This document shows, piece after piece, positions 36,652 through 45,573 of a stretch of DNA of 64,000 nucleotides. Origin of the DNA: VXPQ01 sp965117025. Its GTDB lineage: Bacteria > Bacteroidota > Rhodothermia > Rhodothermales > VXPQ01. A program made the translations under genes and the position numbers. Position 1 is the stretch's first letter, and each line of letters opens with the position of its first letter. The notes below the pieces were generated by a model. That model saw only the letters and a list, made by a program, of their open reading frames with translations, did not search any database and was not told where the DNA came from. The stretch covers positions 1,550,001 to 1,614,000 of the forward strand of contig OZ220746.1 of NCBI GenBank assembly GCA_965117025.1. The letters run 5' to 3'.

Positions 36652-36870
36652 GGCTGTAATTTGTTCGATTTCGGGACAGCGCCTGGAAATCCGGTTGGCG
36701 GGACGAGCCTTAAAAATTTCGCCGGGAAATATCCGGGGTTAATTTTCTTGGTAAGTAATAGCGTTGATTTTGTTCTGATGCCCAATAATTTTGTCACTTA
36801 TATCGAAAAGTAACCGTTCAGGCCCATAATTTGACGTCCCGATTGCGTCTGTCAGTCACCGGAGCGTGCA

Positions 36871-37497
36871 ATGGCGAAGCTTCGTCCCTCCATGTCGGTC
36901 AAGGAGTTCGACGACAATTATTTCTATGCCGAGGAGCTCAAGGCCTTCGCGCGCCAGCTCGGCATCGCTGTCGGCCGACGACGCAAGCTCGAGCTTGAGG
37001 CTCTCATCCGTGATTTTCTTCGAACGGGGGTGGTCCCGCCTGCCAAACCCATGCCTGCTCGACGGTCTGGAGAAGGGCGCGACAGGCTGGCGGCCGAAAC
37101 GGTCGTCCGGGCTTACGTCGACGACAGGAGGACGAAAACATTCCTTCGAGACCTCGTCCACGCACGCGCCCCGTCGCTGAGAGACAAATCGGGCCAGTGG
37201 CACTGGCTCAACGAATGGCGCCGCACGCAACTTCAGGCAGGCCAACGCATCACCTACGCGGATCTCAGCAATCGATTACTGGAACTTATGCGCTCGGAGG
37301 GCCGCTTGCCGCGGATCCCCGCCGCCCGGTTCAACAATTTCGTCACGGATTTCAAGGCGGATCCGGCTAACAAGGGCAAAAGCCGGGCCGATGCCGTGGC
37401 GGCCTGGGAGTGCATCAAGTCCGTCCCCGGACCGAAGACCTACGAGGCCTATGCGGCTCTTGAGCCTGGTCGACGTAAGGTGGGCGATTCCGAGTAG
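36871..37497 (+). CDS. SAP-domain-like protein of unknown function
   Basis: 208 residues; GGAG lies 7 bases before the ATG. Residues about 15-50 (EELKAFARQLGIAVGRRRKLELEALIRDFL) resemble a SAP helix-extension-helix DNA-binding motif. The rest is rich in Arg, Lys and Trp (WHWLNEWRRTQLQAGQ) with a C-terminal ARFNNFVTDFKADPANKGKSRADAVAAW segment, also plausibly nucleic-acid binding. I do not recognise a characterised family. It lies at the start of the accessory region that contains the putative phosphorothioation cassette, on the opposite strand to glnN. Confidence 0.6.
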   Translation: MAKLRPSMSVKEFDDNYFYAEELKAFARQLGIAVGRRRKLELEALIRDFLRTGVVPPAKPMPARRSGEGRDRLAAETVVRAYVDDRRTKTFLRDLVHARAPSLRDKSGQWHWLNEWRRTQLQAGQRITYADLSNRLLELMRSEGRLPRIPAARFNNFVTDFKADPANKGKSRADAVAAWECIKSVPGPKTYEAYAALEPGRRKVGDSE

Positions 37498-37899
37498 CAG
37501 AAGGCTGATCGCCGGCGCACCTGATAGGGTTTTGCCTGGCTGCCATAGCGGGGAAGAGGGTACGAAAAATGAAAAGTACAGGGCCCAACCAGTTTACGGG
37601 AAATGGGGGGTGGAGTTGCGGGGTGGGGGAGAATGCGGCCTGTAAAGCGGCCATGGAACCGGCCAAAAAAGCGGCCATTTCGAAAGAAAAAAGTCTTATA
37701 AGTACCTGTTATACTTAGTGTTATGAATAATATCAAAGCGGCCAGAAAAGCGGCCAGCGAGCGACGCTGCTCCTCGCCTTCCCCGCCCGGCTCGCGTGGC
37801 ACTGGATGCCGGGGCTGTTTCCGGAGAAGGGGGGTGTTTGGGGGTTAAGGAAGCAGTTCAGGCTTGTCAGACATAACCCTGCGGTGATTGCAAAAGCGC
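37498..37899. other. Gene-poor stretch between the SAP-like and NYN genes
   Basis: About 400 bases. It holds five GCGGCC motifs, most preceded by a run of A. Two very short plus-strand frames, beginning at ATGs near 37653 and 37723, each start with a Lys-Ala-Ala containing peptide. No convincing gene; the terminators of the two convergent flanking genes should lie here but no clear hairpin with a T-run was seen. Confidence 0.4.
37635..37755. repeat. Scattered AAAGCGGCC repeat
   Basis: GCGGCC occurs at about 37635, 37647, 37671, 37738 and 37750, four of these preceded by A-runs (AAAGCGGCC). It is a short imperfect direct repeat of unknown role. Confidence 0.5.
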
Positions 37900-38541
37900 C
37901 TACTGTTTGTGAAATCGAAAATCCTCCCGGATACTCGGGAGATTTATGTTCGACCAGCACGACTTGGTTAGTTGCGCACCCTTTGGGGGGAAAGAACCAT
38001 GTATGACCTTTATGCCTTGCGTCTCAAGAAATTCGGCCACAGGCACAAAATCCTGGTCCGACGAAACCAACACGGCCACATTGTAATTATCTGCCAAGGC
38101 AAAGCGAACCATATCTATGGCCATGCGTACGTCTACTCCCTTTTCTTCCGTTCCGCGCATATCAGATCTGCAATCTTGGCGCGGACATATTGAAACTTCA
38201 TGGTAACAAGTCGGACACTTGGGAGGCGAAAATTCCTTTTGCCGTGGTTCCATGGAAACCTTGACCCCGGGAAACCTGCTGACAACATCCCGTGCCCAGC
38301 GGTGCCGTTTTTTCCCCTTGTCAGTTGCCGGATTATATGATCCGTAAAAGTTTAATCCTTGATATTCCCCCTCCACGCTGGAATTGATGGCCTCTATGGC
38401 CGCACGGGTAAGCACTGGCCCTAGCTTACTCCAATCGGTACTGAAATCGGAGTCCACATCCCTCATTAAGAGGGTAAAATTCCAAAAATCTACAAATATT
38501 CTAACGCGATAATGTGCTCCTGTACTGCCAGTGTCATCCAT
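37900..38541 (-). CDS. NYN-domain (PIN-like) RNase family protein with zinc ribbon
   Basis: 213 residues from the ATG at 38541. It begins YRVRIFVDFWNFTLLMRD, the NYN strand with catalytic Asp and Asn, then has a Cys cluster (CPTCYHEVSICPRQDC, a probable zinc ribbon), followed by EEKGVDVRMAIDMVRFALADNYNVAVLVSSDQDFVPVAEFL, which gives the remaining acidic residues and the SSDQDF motif. LabA/DUF88-type proteins are metal-dependent RNases or RNA-binding regulators. The Cys insert is unusual. Its 5' leader contains three consecutive perfect hairpins. Confidence 0.85.
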   Translation of the reverse strand: MDDTGSTGAHYRVRIFVDFWNFTLLMRDVDSDFSTDWSKLGPVLTRAAIEAINSSVEGEYQGLNFYGSYNPATDKGKKRHRWARDVVSRFPGVKVSMEPRQKEFSPPKCPTCYHEVSICPRQDCRSDMRGTEEKGVDVRMAIDMVRFALADNYNVAVLVSSDQDFVPVAEFLETQGIKVIHGSFPPKGAQLTKSCWSNINLPSIREDFRFHKQ

Positions 38542-38564
38542 TGGGTAATTCCCTAAAATGAAAC

Positions 38565-38647
38565 AGGGATGCACTATGGCATCCCTGGGGTTCAGATAAA
38601 CCGGGCACGCCTGATTCCCCTATGCGGGGGACGACCCGGTGGGTCGT
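38565..38647 (-). promoter_or_regulatory. Three tandem hairpins in the leader of the NYN gene
   Basis: AGGGATGC (38565-38572) pairs with GCATCCCT (38579-38586); CCCC (38617-38620) pairs with GGGG (38626-38629); ACGACCC (38631-38637) pairs with GGGTCGT (38641-38647). All lie 24-106 bases upstream of the NYN start codon, so they would be in its 5' untranslated RNA. The region beyond (38650-38858) is A+T-rich and carries no gene. Confidence 0.5.
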
Positions 38648-38858
38648 AGTTGCTCAAATGGTACGTTGCTAACAAAAAAAGTTCAAGTCCTTTGCAAAAA
38701 AAATCGCTTTTTTTCGTTTTTCTCTCCATACTTGGCATCAATAAATCGTTAAAATACAGCAACTTAATCCAAAATATGCGTGTCAAGTGAATTTTTGCAA
38801 CTAATATATAATTCCCTGAAAAAGGGTGAGAAAAGGCGGTAAAGACGCGGCTCAAGCC

Positions 38859-40046
38859 TCAAACCGGATGCAACTGCTCGACCGCGGAGAGTTTTTCCAG
38901 CGCTGCTTCAATCAACTCTACGGCCGCTTCCATATCTTCGGCGCTGGTGTCGAAACCGAGGCTGAAGCGAATGGAGGATTCCGCCTCGTCGCCGGAAAGG
39001 CCGATGGCTTTGAGCACATGGGACGGCTCCGGCGTGCCTGAGGTGCATGCGGAACCGGTCGATGCCGCAAGATGTGGCTGCAGGGCGCCCAATATATCGC
39101 GCGCCGAAAACCCGGAGAAACGGATATTCGCGTTACCGGGATGGCGAGCCGATCCCGCAGGGCCGTTGAGCGCGATAGGCCACTGTAACCGGCGGAGTTG
39201 CTCTACAAACGCATCGCGGCGCAGGGCCAGCTCCTGACGTTTCGCGGCAACCTCTCCCGTACCCAACATCTCCGCAGCCACTCCCATTCCGACACACAGG
39301 GGAACCGGCGTCGTACCTGATCGCAAGCCATGCTGCTGGCCGCCACCATAGATCAACGGTTCGATGCGCGGCTGCACCGCACGGGACAAGTACAAGGCCC
39401 CGATCCCTTTCGGGCCGTACATCTTGTGCGCGGAAAGGCTCACCATGTCCGCAAGCCCTGCTAAAGCATTCATGGGCATGGCAAGGGACGCCTGACCGGC
39501 ATCGCAATGAAAAACGGCCCCATACGCTTTGGCCACTTCTGCAATCCGCTCTACATCCTGCACCGTCCCGATTTCATTATTGACGGCCATGATTGACACG
39601 GCGAGCACCTCTTCGTCCAAGGCGTCGAGGAGCGCATCTATATTCACGAATCCCTCCCGATCCACCGGGATATGCTCGACGGAAAAGCCCAGTTGTTCTT
39701 CAAGCACTCGTCCCACTGCAAGCACGGATTTGTGCTCGATGGCGCTCACCAGCACCCGGCGACGCTTGCCCCCCGCTGCATGTCGAGCCAGCCCCAGCAA
39801 TGCCATGTTGTTGGATTCGGTAGCGCCCGACGTGAACAGGATTTCGTCGGAGTCCGAACCGATCAATCGCGCTACCTGCTCCGCCGCCCGGTCGACAGCC
39901 TGCGAGGACTTCCAGCCGATGGCATGATCCGACGAATGCGGATTACCGAATGCTTCCGTCAGCCAGGGCCGCATCGCGACCAGCACGTCCGGATGAGTGG
40001 GCGTGGTCGCCTGATGATCCAGGTAGATGGATTTGCCAGCGCGCAT
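38859..40046 (-). CDS. sspA: Cysteine desulfurase, SspA/DndA-like (phosphorothioation sulfur donor)
   Basis: 395 residues of the NifS/IscS class: LDHQATTPTHPDVL start, SGATESNNMAL, AIEHKSVL, HCDAGQA, SLSAHKMYGPKG with PLP Lys208, and the active Cys334 in ASTGSACTSGTPEPSHVLKAIG. It strips sulfur from L-cysteine onto its own Cys. It has no isc/suf partners nearby; instead it is divergent from a DUF4007-ATPase-PP-loop operon, the known layout of sspA with sspBCD. I therefore infer that it feeds sulfur to DNA phosphorothioation, though it could also serve Fe-S assembly. Confidence 0.85.
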   Translation of the reverse strand: MRAGKSIYLDHQATTPTHPDVLVAMRPWLTEAFGNPHSSDHAIGWKSSQAVDRAAEQVARLIGSDSDEILFTSGATESNNMALLGLARHAAGGKRRRVLVSAIEHKSVLAVGRVLEEQLGFSVEHIPVDREGFVNIDALLDALDEEVLAVSIMAVNNEIGTVQDVERIAEVAKAYGAVFHCDAGQASLAMPMNALAGLADMVSLSAHKMYGPKGIGALYLSRAVQPRIEPLIYGGGQQHGLRSGTTPVPLCVGMGVAAEMLGTGEVAAKRQELALRRDAFVEQLRRLQWPIALNGPAGSARHPGNANIRFSGFSARDILGALQPHLAASTGSACTSGTPEPSHVLKAIGLSGDEAESSIRFSLGFDTSAEDMEAAVELIEAALEKLSAVEQLHPV

Positions 40047-40403
40047 GGATCAATGGCAGAAATAATGGATTGAGCTCCCTCGAATGGAACTATACACATA
40101 TATTGAACATATATATGCCAAGAAACGTTCCATGGGTGTGCCGCAGGTAAGGTAGGCGAAAAATATCTCCTTTTGCAATCGCGGCACCTTGGAATCCAGC
40201 ATAAAAATATCGAACTTGCGGAGCATGTGTAATACTTGATGGAACGCTCGCCAACACTGCCCGGAGCTTTCGGATCTGCCTCTCGAAAACGCCGCGTGTC
40301 TTACGGCTCAACTCACCCACTTCATAGCGTTTCAGTCGAGTAAAGTACCATATCCGGCCAGCGGAAAAACATGCCACGTGGACCACTATACCAGGATGGC
40401 TAT
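40047..40403. promoter_or_regulatory. Divergent promoter region between sspA-like and sspB-like genes
   Basis: 357 bases. The sspA-proximal end is A+T-rich, with a TATACA-CATATATTGAACATATATATG stretch around 40091-40117 that is partly self-complementary, a plausible promoter or operator for both directions. A minus-strand open frame of 98 codons (40090-40386) spans the region; it has no recognisable domain and no support beyond being open, so it is not called as a gene. Confidence 0.4.
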
Positions 40404-41330
40404 ATGCCTCGATTCTCGGGGCATGAAACGTTCCCGTTACGCTACGGATGGCTGAAAAAGGTCTTTGATCGCGTCAGCGAGACAGAGGGAGAACCCAATC
40501 AAAAGACCGCTTGCTGGGGCAATGACGCCATCGCACGATTCGGCGTCGGCAAGAACATGGTCGCTTCCATGCGGCACTGGGCCAATACTATCGGGATTAT
40601 CGACGAGACGCTCGGCACGAATTCGATCAAGACAACGAAACTTGGTCAAATACTGTTTGGGGTCGATGGACTCGATCCATATATGGAAGACCCTTCCACG
40701 CTCTGGCTGCTCCATGTGCAAATCGCCACGCACCCGGAAAAAACAACCTGGCTCTGGGCATTCAGTTACTATCCTGCCGTGACATTCGAGCGGGAGACCA
40801 TGATCGCGCAAATCGAACGCCTTGCACGAGATTGCGGCGTGTCCAAGCCGTCCCAAACCACCATCAAAAATGATGTGGCTTGCTTGATCCGGACCTATGT
40901 TGCCCGGCAATCGTCGACCCATGCCGGACATGACGGCGTACTCGAATCACCGCTTACCGAACTGGGACTGATCAAGGCAATAGACAAAAAAGACAGATTT
41001 CGCTTTGTGCGCGGCCTCAAGCCGACCTTGGGGAATGGCGTATTCGCCTACGCGCTTGCAAAGTTTTGGGATTCGTATTCCAAGGCGGATACGCTGTCCT
41101 TTGAGGCCATTGCTTACGAACCCTGTGGGCCGGGCCGCGTGTTTGGTCTTGGTGAAAACGATTTGGTGGACCGTCTGATTTCTCTTGAAAAGGTTACAAA
41201 GGGCACCTTCAAGTGGTCTGAAACGGCTGGCCTCAAGCAACTCGTGCGGAACAAGGAGATAATAGATCACGAAGCGCTGGAATACATACGGAGCGATTAC
41301 AACCAAGCCGCCGATAAACAAGCTGCGTAA
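40404..41330 (+). CDS. sspB: DUF4007 family protein, SspB-like
   Basis: 308 residues from the ATG at 40404 with AGGA 7 bases upstream; a start at 40371 would add 11 residues not typical of the family. It opens MPRFSGHETFPLRYGWLKKVFD, the DUF4007 signature, with ACWGNDAIARFGVGKNMVASMRHWA, and GPGRVFGLGENDLVDRLISLE towards the end. DUF4007 proteins occur next to PAPS-reductase-like and P-loop genes; in the Ssp single-strand phosphorothioation system SspB is reported as the DNA-nicking component (from memory). The stop overlaps the next start by one base. Confidence 0.82.
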   Translation: MPRFSGHETFPLRYGWLKKVFDRVSETEGEPNQKTACWGNDAIARFGVGKNMVASMRHWANTIGIIDETLGTNSIKTTKLGQILFGVDGLDPYMEDPSTLWLLHVQIATHPEKTTWLWAFSYYPAVTFERETMIAQIERLARDCGVSKPSQTTIKNDVACLIRTYVARQSSTHAGHDGVLESPLTELGLIKAIDKKDRFRFVRGLKPTLGNGVFAYALAKFWDSYSKADTLSFEAIAYEPCGPGRVFGLGENDLVDRLISLEKVTKGTFKWSETAGLKQLVRNKEIIDHEALEYIRSDYNQAADKQAA

Positions 41331-44300
41331 TGCCGCTGAACGAACGCGTACATATAGCCCGCCGCTTCCTCAGGTCGATTCGCATCGACGCCGATCTCGA
41401 CAAGACTTCGGCGCTTGAAGGCTTTGTGTGCCCGGCGTCTTCCGCCCGGGTCCTGGAGATCATGGCCAGTCATGTTTCGGAAACGGGGCAAGGCGCCTTC
41501 ACCTGGACGGGGCCATACGGAAGCGGTAAATCAAGCCTTGCGGTGGCATTAAGTGCACTACTGAGTCGTGACGCTGCCCTCAGAAAATCAGCAAAAAGTA
41601 TCTTTGGCCCGTCGCTTACGAAAAAAATCCAGACGGCCCTTCAAGCCACCACCAAGGGACATTGCATCATTCCGGTGGTGGGCAGACGAGATAACCCCGC
41701 GATCGTTATTGGAGAAACCCTCCAGCAAACAGGAATCGTTGGACGACGGCCCCGCGGAGGGTGGACCGAAAGCAAGGTTATCGCCCATCTTACGGAAGCT
41801 GTCGTTTCCGATGAACACAACGGGGTCATCCTGTTCATCGACGAAATGGGAAAATTCCTCGAAGCTGCGGCACAGAACGAAGCCGACGTATACATTTTTC
41901 AGCAACTTGCCGAGGCCGCCTCTCGGAGCAAGGGACGTTTCCTGATCATCGGGGTACTGCACCAGGCATTTGAGGAATACGCCCATCGCCTTTCGCACGA
42001 AATGCGTGACGAATGGGCCAAAATTCAGGGACGCTTCATTGATCTCGTCGTAAATGCAGCCGGCGAAGAGCAGATCGATCTGATTTCTCGCGCCATCAAG
42101 GGTGAGCCTTCTTCGGAAGAAACCGCGTCACTACCTGCTAATAAAGTGGCCGCCTGTGTACACCGGGAGCGGAAAGAAGAGATTGCCCCACTGGCCGATA
42201 TGCTCGGCGCATGCTGGCCATTGCACCCGGTGACAACCTGCTTGTTAGGCCCTATATCGCGGCGGCGTTTCGGGCAAAACCAACGAAGCATTTTCGGCTT
42301 TCTGAACTCCTCCGAACCGCACGGCTTTCAGGATTTTCTGAAGCATGCCTCAGGCGACAACCTGTATAGCCCCGATCGTCTATGGGACTACCTGCACATT
42401 AATCTTGAACCTTCTATTCTGGCCTCGCCGGATGGGCATCGCTGGGCATTGGCGGTAGAAGCTCTCGAACGTTGCGAATCGCTCGGGAGCGCTGCGCTTG
42501 ATATTCGGCTGCTCAAGACCATCGCCGTCATCGGCCTGTTCAAGGAGCGATCAGGAATCGTCGCAAACATAGACCTGCTGGCATCCTGTTTCCCTGAAAC
42601 GTCCCGCAAAAAACTACAGGGAGCCTTTTCCCGACTGAGTAAAGGATCCTTCATCATTCTCAAAAAATTTCTGGATGCGTATGCCGTGTTCGCCGGGAGC
42701 GATTTCGATATAGAGCAGGCCACACAGGATGCACTGGACGAGATAGATGGAATCGATTTCCAGCCCCTGAACGAGCTTGCCGGCATCCATCCGCTCCTTG
42801 CCAAGCGCCATTATCACAAAACGGGTGTGCTGCGCTGGTTCGATGTGAAGATTGTCCCGGTGTGCGATCTTCTGGAATACGCTACCCGCTTCGATCCGAA
42901 AAGCGAGGCCATAGGCCAGTTTCTACTCGCGATTCCCACCCAGGGAGAAACCGAAAAACAAACCACCGAACTTTGTAAGCAATCCGTTTGTCATGACAAG
43001 CATGGAGATACCATTGTTGGCATCGCAGAAGAATCGGATGTCATTGTCTCTCTTGCACGAGAACTGCTCGCGCTGGACAGGGTGAGAATTTATCATCCGG
43101 AATTGGCCGGGGATTCTGTGGCACGGCGTGAAGTGTCCGCACGCTATGAGACCGTGCAGGCTCTGCTTGAAACAGAATTGCATCGGGCATTCGATCATGC
43201 TCAATGGTTCCGCAAAGACGAGAAGCCCGAGCGCTACCGACATGTAGACCTGAATCACCTCGCCTCCGATCTGGCGGATCACCGGTTCCAGGGCTCCCCT
43301 CGCCTGCACAACGAACTCCTCAATCGACAGAAACCATCGGCCAGCGCCGTATCCGCACAGAATAACCTGCTACGCCGTATGGTGCTGCGCGAAGGCGAAA
43401 AACGGCTGGGCATAGAGGGATTCCCCGCGGAGGGTGGTCTCTTTGCCTCCATACTGGAATCGACCGGTCTCTATGCGCAGGACAAGGACATCTGGCATTT
43501 CAGTTCACCTGTGGAGAACAAGGACGATTCCTGCAACTTGGTCCCTATGTGGGAGGCGGCACTTCAGTATGTTCAAGAACATGCCGGACGCACGGTTGCA
43601 GTCTCGGAATTGCTCGATCTCTGGCATCAACCGCCCTACGGCGTCAAAAAGGGTTTGATGCCCATTCTTGCCGTAGCCTTCCTATTGTCGCAGCAGGACA
43701 AACTGGCTATTTATCGGGAAGGCTTGTTCAGAGCCCGGTTTGACGATGTGGACGTCGAGTACCTTGCCAAAAAACCCGCCAGCATTCAGGTGCGCTGGAT
43801 GGATATAGACGATACCGCCCGCCGACTGCTGTCGGACATGGCCGATATCGTACGCAGCCTCGACTGTACCAATACACTCGTTCATCTGAAACCCCTGGAT
43901 GTTGCGCGTGGCCTAGTAGCCATTTACGATGCCTTGCCGCAATGGACCAAGCGAACCACGAGACTGTCTGCAAACGCGAAAAGTATTCGAGACATTTTCA
44001 AGCGAGCGCAGGACCCGAACAAACTTCTCTTCGACGATATTCCGGATACCTTTGGAGAAAAAGTCACCTCTGCTGACGAAGAAAGCTTGCGCAAGATTAC
44101 AAAAAGCATGCGTGAGGGGCTGGAGGAATTGGTGGCGGCCTACCCTGCAATGCTGCATCGCTTGCGTGACACCATGCTTGCAGAACTACGCGTTCCGAAC
44201 ACTTCCCCCCCTTCCATGGCCGAATTGCGTGCCCGGGCCAAAAACATAAAGCAGATATCCGGGGACTTCCGGCTTGAAGCATTCGTCGGCAGGCTCTCCG

Positions 44301-44719
44301 TTTTCGACGGTAAGGAAGAAACCTTCGAGGGCATAGCCAGCCTTGCTGCAAGCAAGCCCCCGCATACCTGGGTCGATCCCGACCTGGACAAGGCCACCAT
44401 AGAAATTGCCGATCTGAGCCGAAGTTTTGTCCGCACAGAGACTTTTGCAGGGGTTCAGGGACGGACTACAAAACGGCAATCGATGGCCGTCATTATGCCT
44501 ATACATGGGCAATCCGTTCCTGTTTTGAAGGAGTTCGACATTGCCGATACGGACCGTGCCAGTGTAGACAAGATGATTAAAACCGTTGATCAGACACTTA
44601 AAGAGGTCGGCACGAACCGGCAGGACATTATCCTGGCAGCGTTGTCAGAAATTCTCGTGCGTATGGAGCAGTCGCTGCCCGCACAGGCTGGAAAAGGCAA
44701 AAAAAGGAAAGCTTCCTGA
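41330..44719 (+). CDS. sspC: Large P-loop ATPase, SspC-like
   Basis: 1129 residues. Walker A is GPYGSGKS at residues 61-68 and Walker B is ILFIDEMGKF at about 167-176; the first 300 residues form the ATPase domain, with KIQGRFIDLVVNAAGEEQIDLI resembling sensor regions. The remaining 800 residues are mostly helical and not recognisable by eye; overall it resembles very large ATPases of BREX/phosphorothioation systems. As SspC it would power DNA opening or handling during sulfur insertion. It overlaps its neighbours by one base on each side (TAATG, TGATG), indicating translational coupling and a fixed operon. Confidence 0.75.
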   Translation: MPLNERVHIARRFLRSIRIDADLDKTSALEGFVCPASSARVLEIMASHVSETGQGAFTWTGPYGSGKSSLAVALSALLSRDAALRKSAKSIFGPSLTKKIQTALQATTKGHCIIPVVGRRDNPAIVIGETLQQTGIVGRRPRGGWTESKVIAHLTEAVVSDEHNGVILFIDEMGKFLEAAAQNEADVYIFQQLAEAASRSKGRFLIIGVLHQAFEEYAHRLSHEMRDEWAKIQGRFIDLVVNAAGEEQIDLISRAIKGEPSSEETASLPANKVAACVHRERKEEIAPLADMLGACWPLHPVTTCLLGPISRRRFGQNQRSIFGFLNSSEPHGFQDFLKHASGDNLYSPDRLWDYLHINLEPSILASPDGHRWALAVEALERCESLGSAALDIRLLKTIAVIGLFKERSGIVANIDLLASCFPETSRKKLQGAFSRLSKGSFIILKKFLDAYAVFAGSDFDIEQATQDALDEIDGIDFQPLNELAGIHPLLAKRHYHKTGVLRWFDVKIVPVCDLLEYATRFDPKSEAIGQFLLAIPTQGETEKQTTELCKQSVCHDKHGDTIVGIAEESDVIVSLARELLALDRVRIYHPELAGDSVARREVSARYETVQALLETELHRAFDHAQWFRKDEKPERYRHVDLNHLASDLADHRFQGSPRLHNELLNRQKPSASAVSAQNNLLRRMVLREGEKRLGIEGFPAEGGLFASILESTGLYAQDKDIWHFSSPVENKDDSCNLVPMWEAALQYVQEHAGRTVAVSELLDLWHQPPYGVKKGLMPILAVAFLLSQQDKLAIYREGLFRARFDDVDVEYLAKKPASIQVRWMDIDDTARRLLSDMADIVRSLDCTNTLVHLKPLDVARGLVAIYDALPQWTKRTTRLSANAKSIRDIFKRAQDPNKLLFDDIPDTFGEKVTSADEESLRKITKSMREGLEELVAAYPAMLHRLRDTMLAELRVPNTSPPSMAELRARAKNIKQISGDFRLEAFVGRLSVFDGKEETFEGIASLAASKPPHTWVDPDLDKATIEIADLSRSFVRTETFAGVQGRTTKRQSMAVIMPIHGQSVPVLKEFDIADTDRASVDKMIKTVDQTLKEVGTNRQDIILAALSEILVRMEQSLPAQAGKGKKRKAS

Positions 44720-45555
44720 TGGCAGGTCTTGTCAAACATGTTCTGGGACTTTCAGGGGGACGCGACAGCGCAGCCCTTGCCGTCTACATGCGCCAGTATT
44801 ACCCCGAGTTGGAGATCGATTACTTCTTTACGGATACCGGGAAGGAATTGCCCGAAGTCTATGAATATCTCGGGCGATTGGAAGGTCTGCTTGGTCGCCC
44901 TATTCTCCGACTCAATCCGGACCGGGACTTCGACTTCTGGCTCAAGCAATACAATGGGTTCCTGCCCTCGCCACAGACCCGCTGGTGTACCCGTCAGTTG
45001 AAATTGCGGCCTTTCGAGCACTGGGTCCGCCCAATGCTCAAAGACGGCGCGACCGTTTACAGCTACGTCGCAATCCGCAGCGACGAATCATACCGCGAAG
45101 GTTATGCTTCCAAGCATGAAAATCTCATTGTGCGGCTCCCTTTCAAGGAGGCAGGCATCGACAAAGCAGGTGTGTTAGAGATTCTTGAATCGGCAGGCAT
45201 CGGCCTGCCAACGTACTATTCCTGGCGCACGCGCAGCGGCTGCACATTCTGCTTCTTCCAGCAGAAAATCGAATGGGTTCGCCTCAAGGAGCAGCATCCC
45301 GAAGCGTTCGAGGAAGCCAAGAAATACGAGAAGAATGCCATTGAGGACGGCTCGCCGTTCACCTGGAGCCAAGGCGAATCATTAGACGAACTAGAAAGAC
45401 CGGAACGGATTGAGCAAATCAGACAAGACCATGCGGAACGGCTTGCCCGTATGCAATCCCGAATCCAGTCAAATCCGTTAAGGCCGGATAGCGAGCCTCT
45501 GGATATTGACGATCTGTATGGGAAAGCAAAGGTCTGTTTGGCGTGCCATAAGTAA
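44719..45555 (+). CDS. sspD: PP-loop ATP pyrophosphatase, PAPS-reductase/DndC/SspD-like
   Basis: 278 residues. The PP-loop SGGRDS is at residues 12-17 in HVLGLSGGRDSAALAVYMR; DYFFTDTGKELPEVYEYL matches adenylation enzymes of the PAPS reductase family. Cysteines at RWCTRQLK, SGCTFCFF and the C-terminal CLACHK could hold an Fe-S cluster as in DndC. The predicted role is activation of the DNA backbone by adenylation so that sulfur from the desulfurase can replace a non-bridging oxygen. It ends 18 bases from the convergent GHKL gene. Confidence 0.85.
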   Translation: MAGLVKHVLGLSGGRDSAALAVYMRQYYPELEIDYFFTDTGKELPEVYEYLGRLEGLLGRPILRLNPDRDFDFWLKQYNGFLPSPQTRWCTRQLKLRPFEHWVRPMLKDGATVYSYVAIRSDESYREGYASKHENLIVRLPFKEAGIDKAGVLEILESAGIGLPTYYSWRTRSGCTFCFFQQKIEWVRLKEQHPEAFEEAKKYEKNAIEDGSPFTWSQGESLDELERPERIEQIRQDHAERLARMQSRIQSNPLRPDSEPLDIDDLYGKAKVCLACHK

Positions 45556-45573
45556 TCTCTATATCGCCATTAT

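Noticed and set aside
34681..36813. 710-codon plus-strand frame antisense to glnN
   Set aside because: Antisense shadow; glutamine synthetase III motifs on the minus strand are unambiguous.
37449..37802. 117-codon minus-strand frame with GRFFGRFHGRFTGR repeats
   Set aside because: The repeats come from the AAAGCGGCC motif read backwards; overlaps the SAP-like gene end and has no start signal.
40090..40386. 98-codon minus-strand frame between sspA- and sspB-like genes
   Set aside because: No recognisable domain or ribosome site, and it occupies the expected divergent promoter region. Could be re-examined by homology search.
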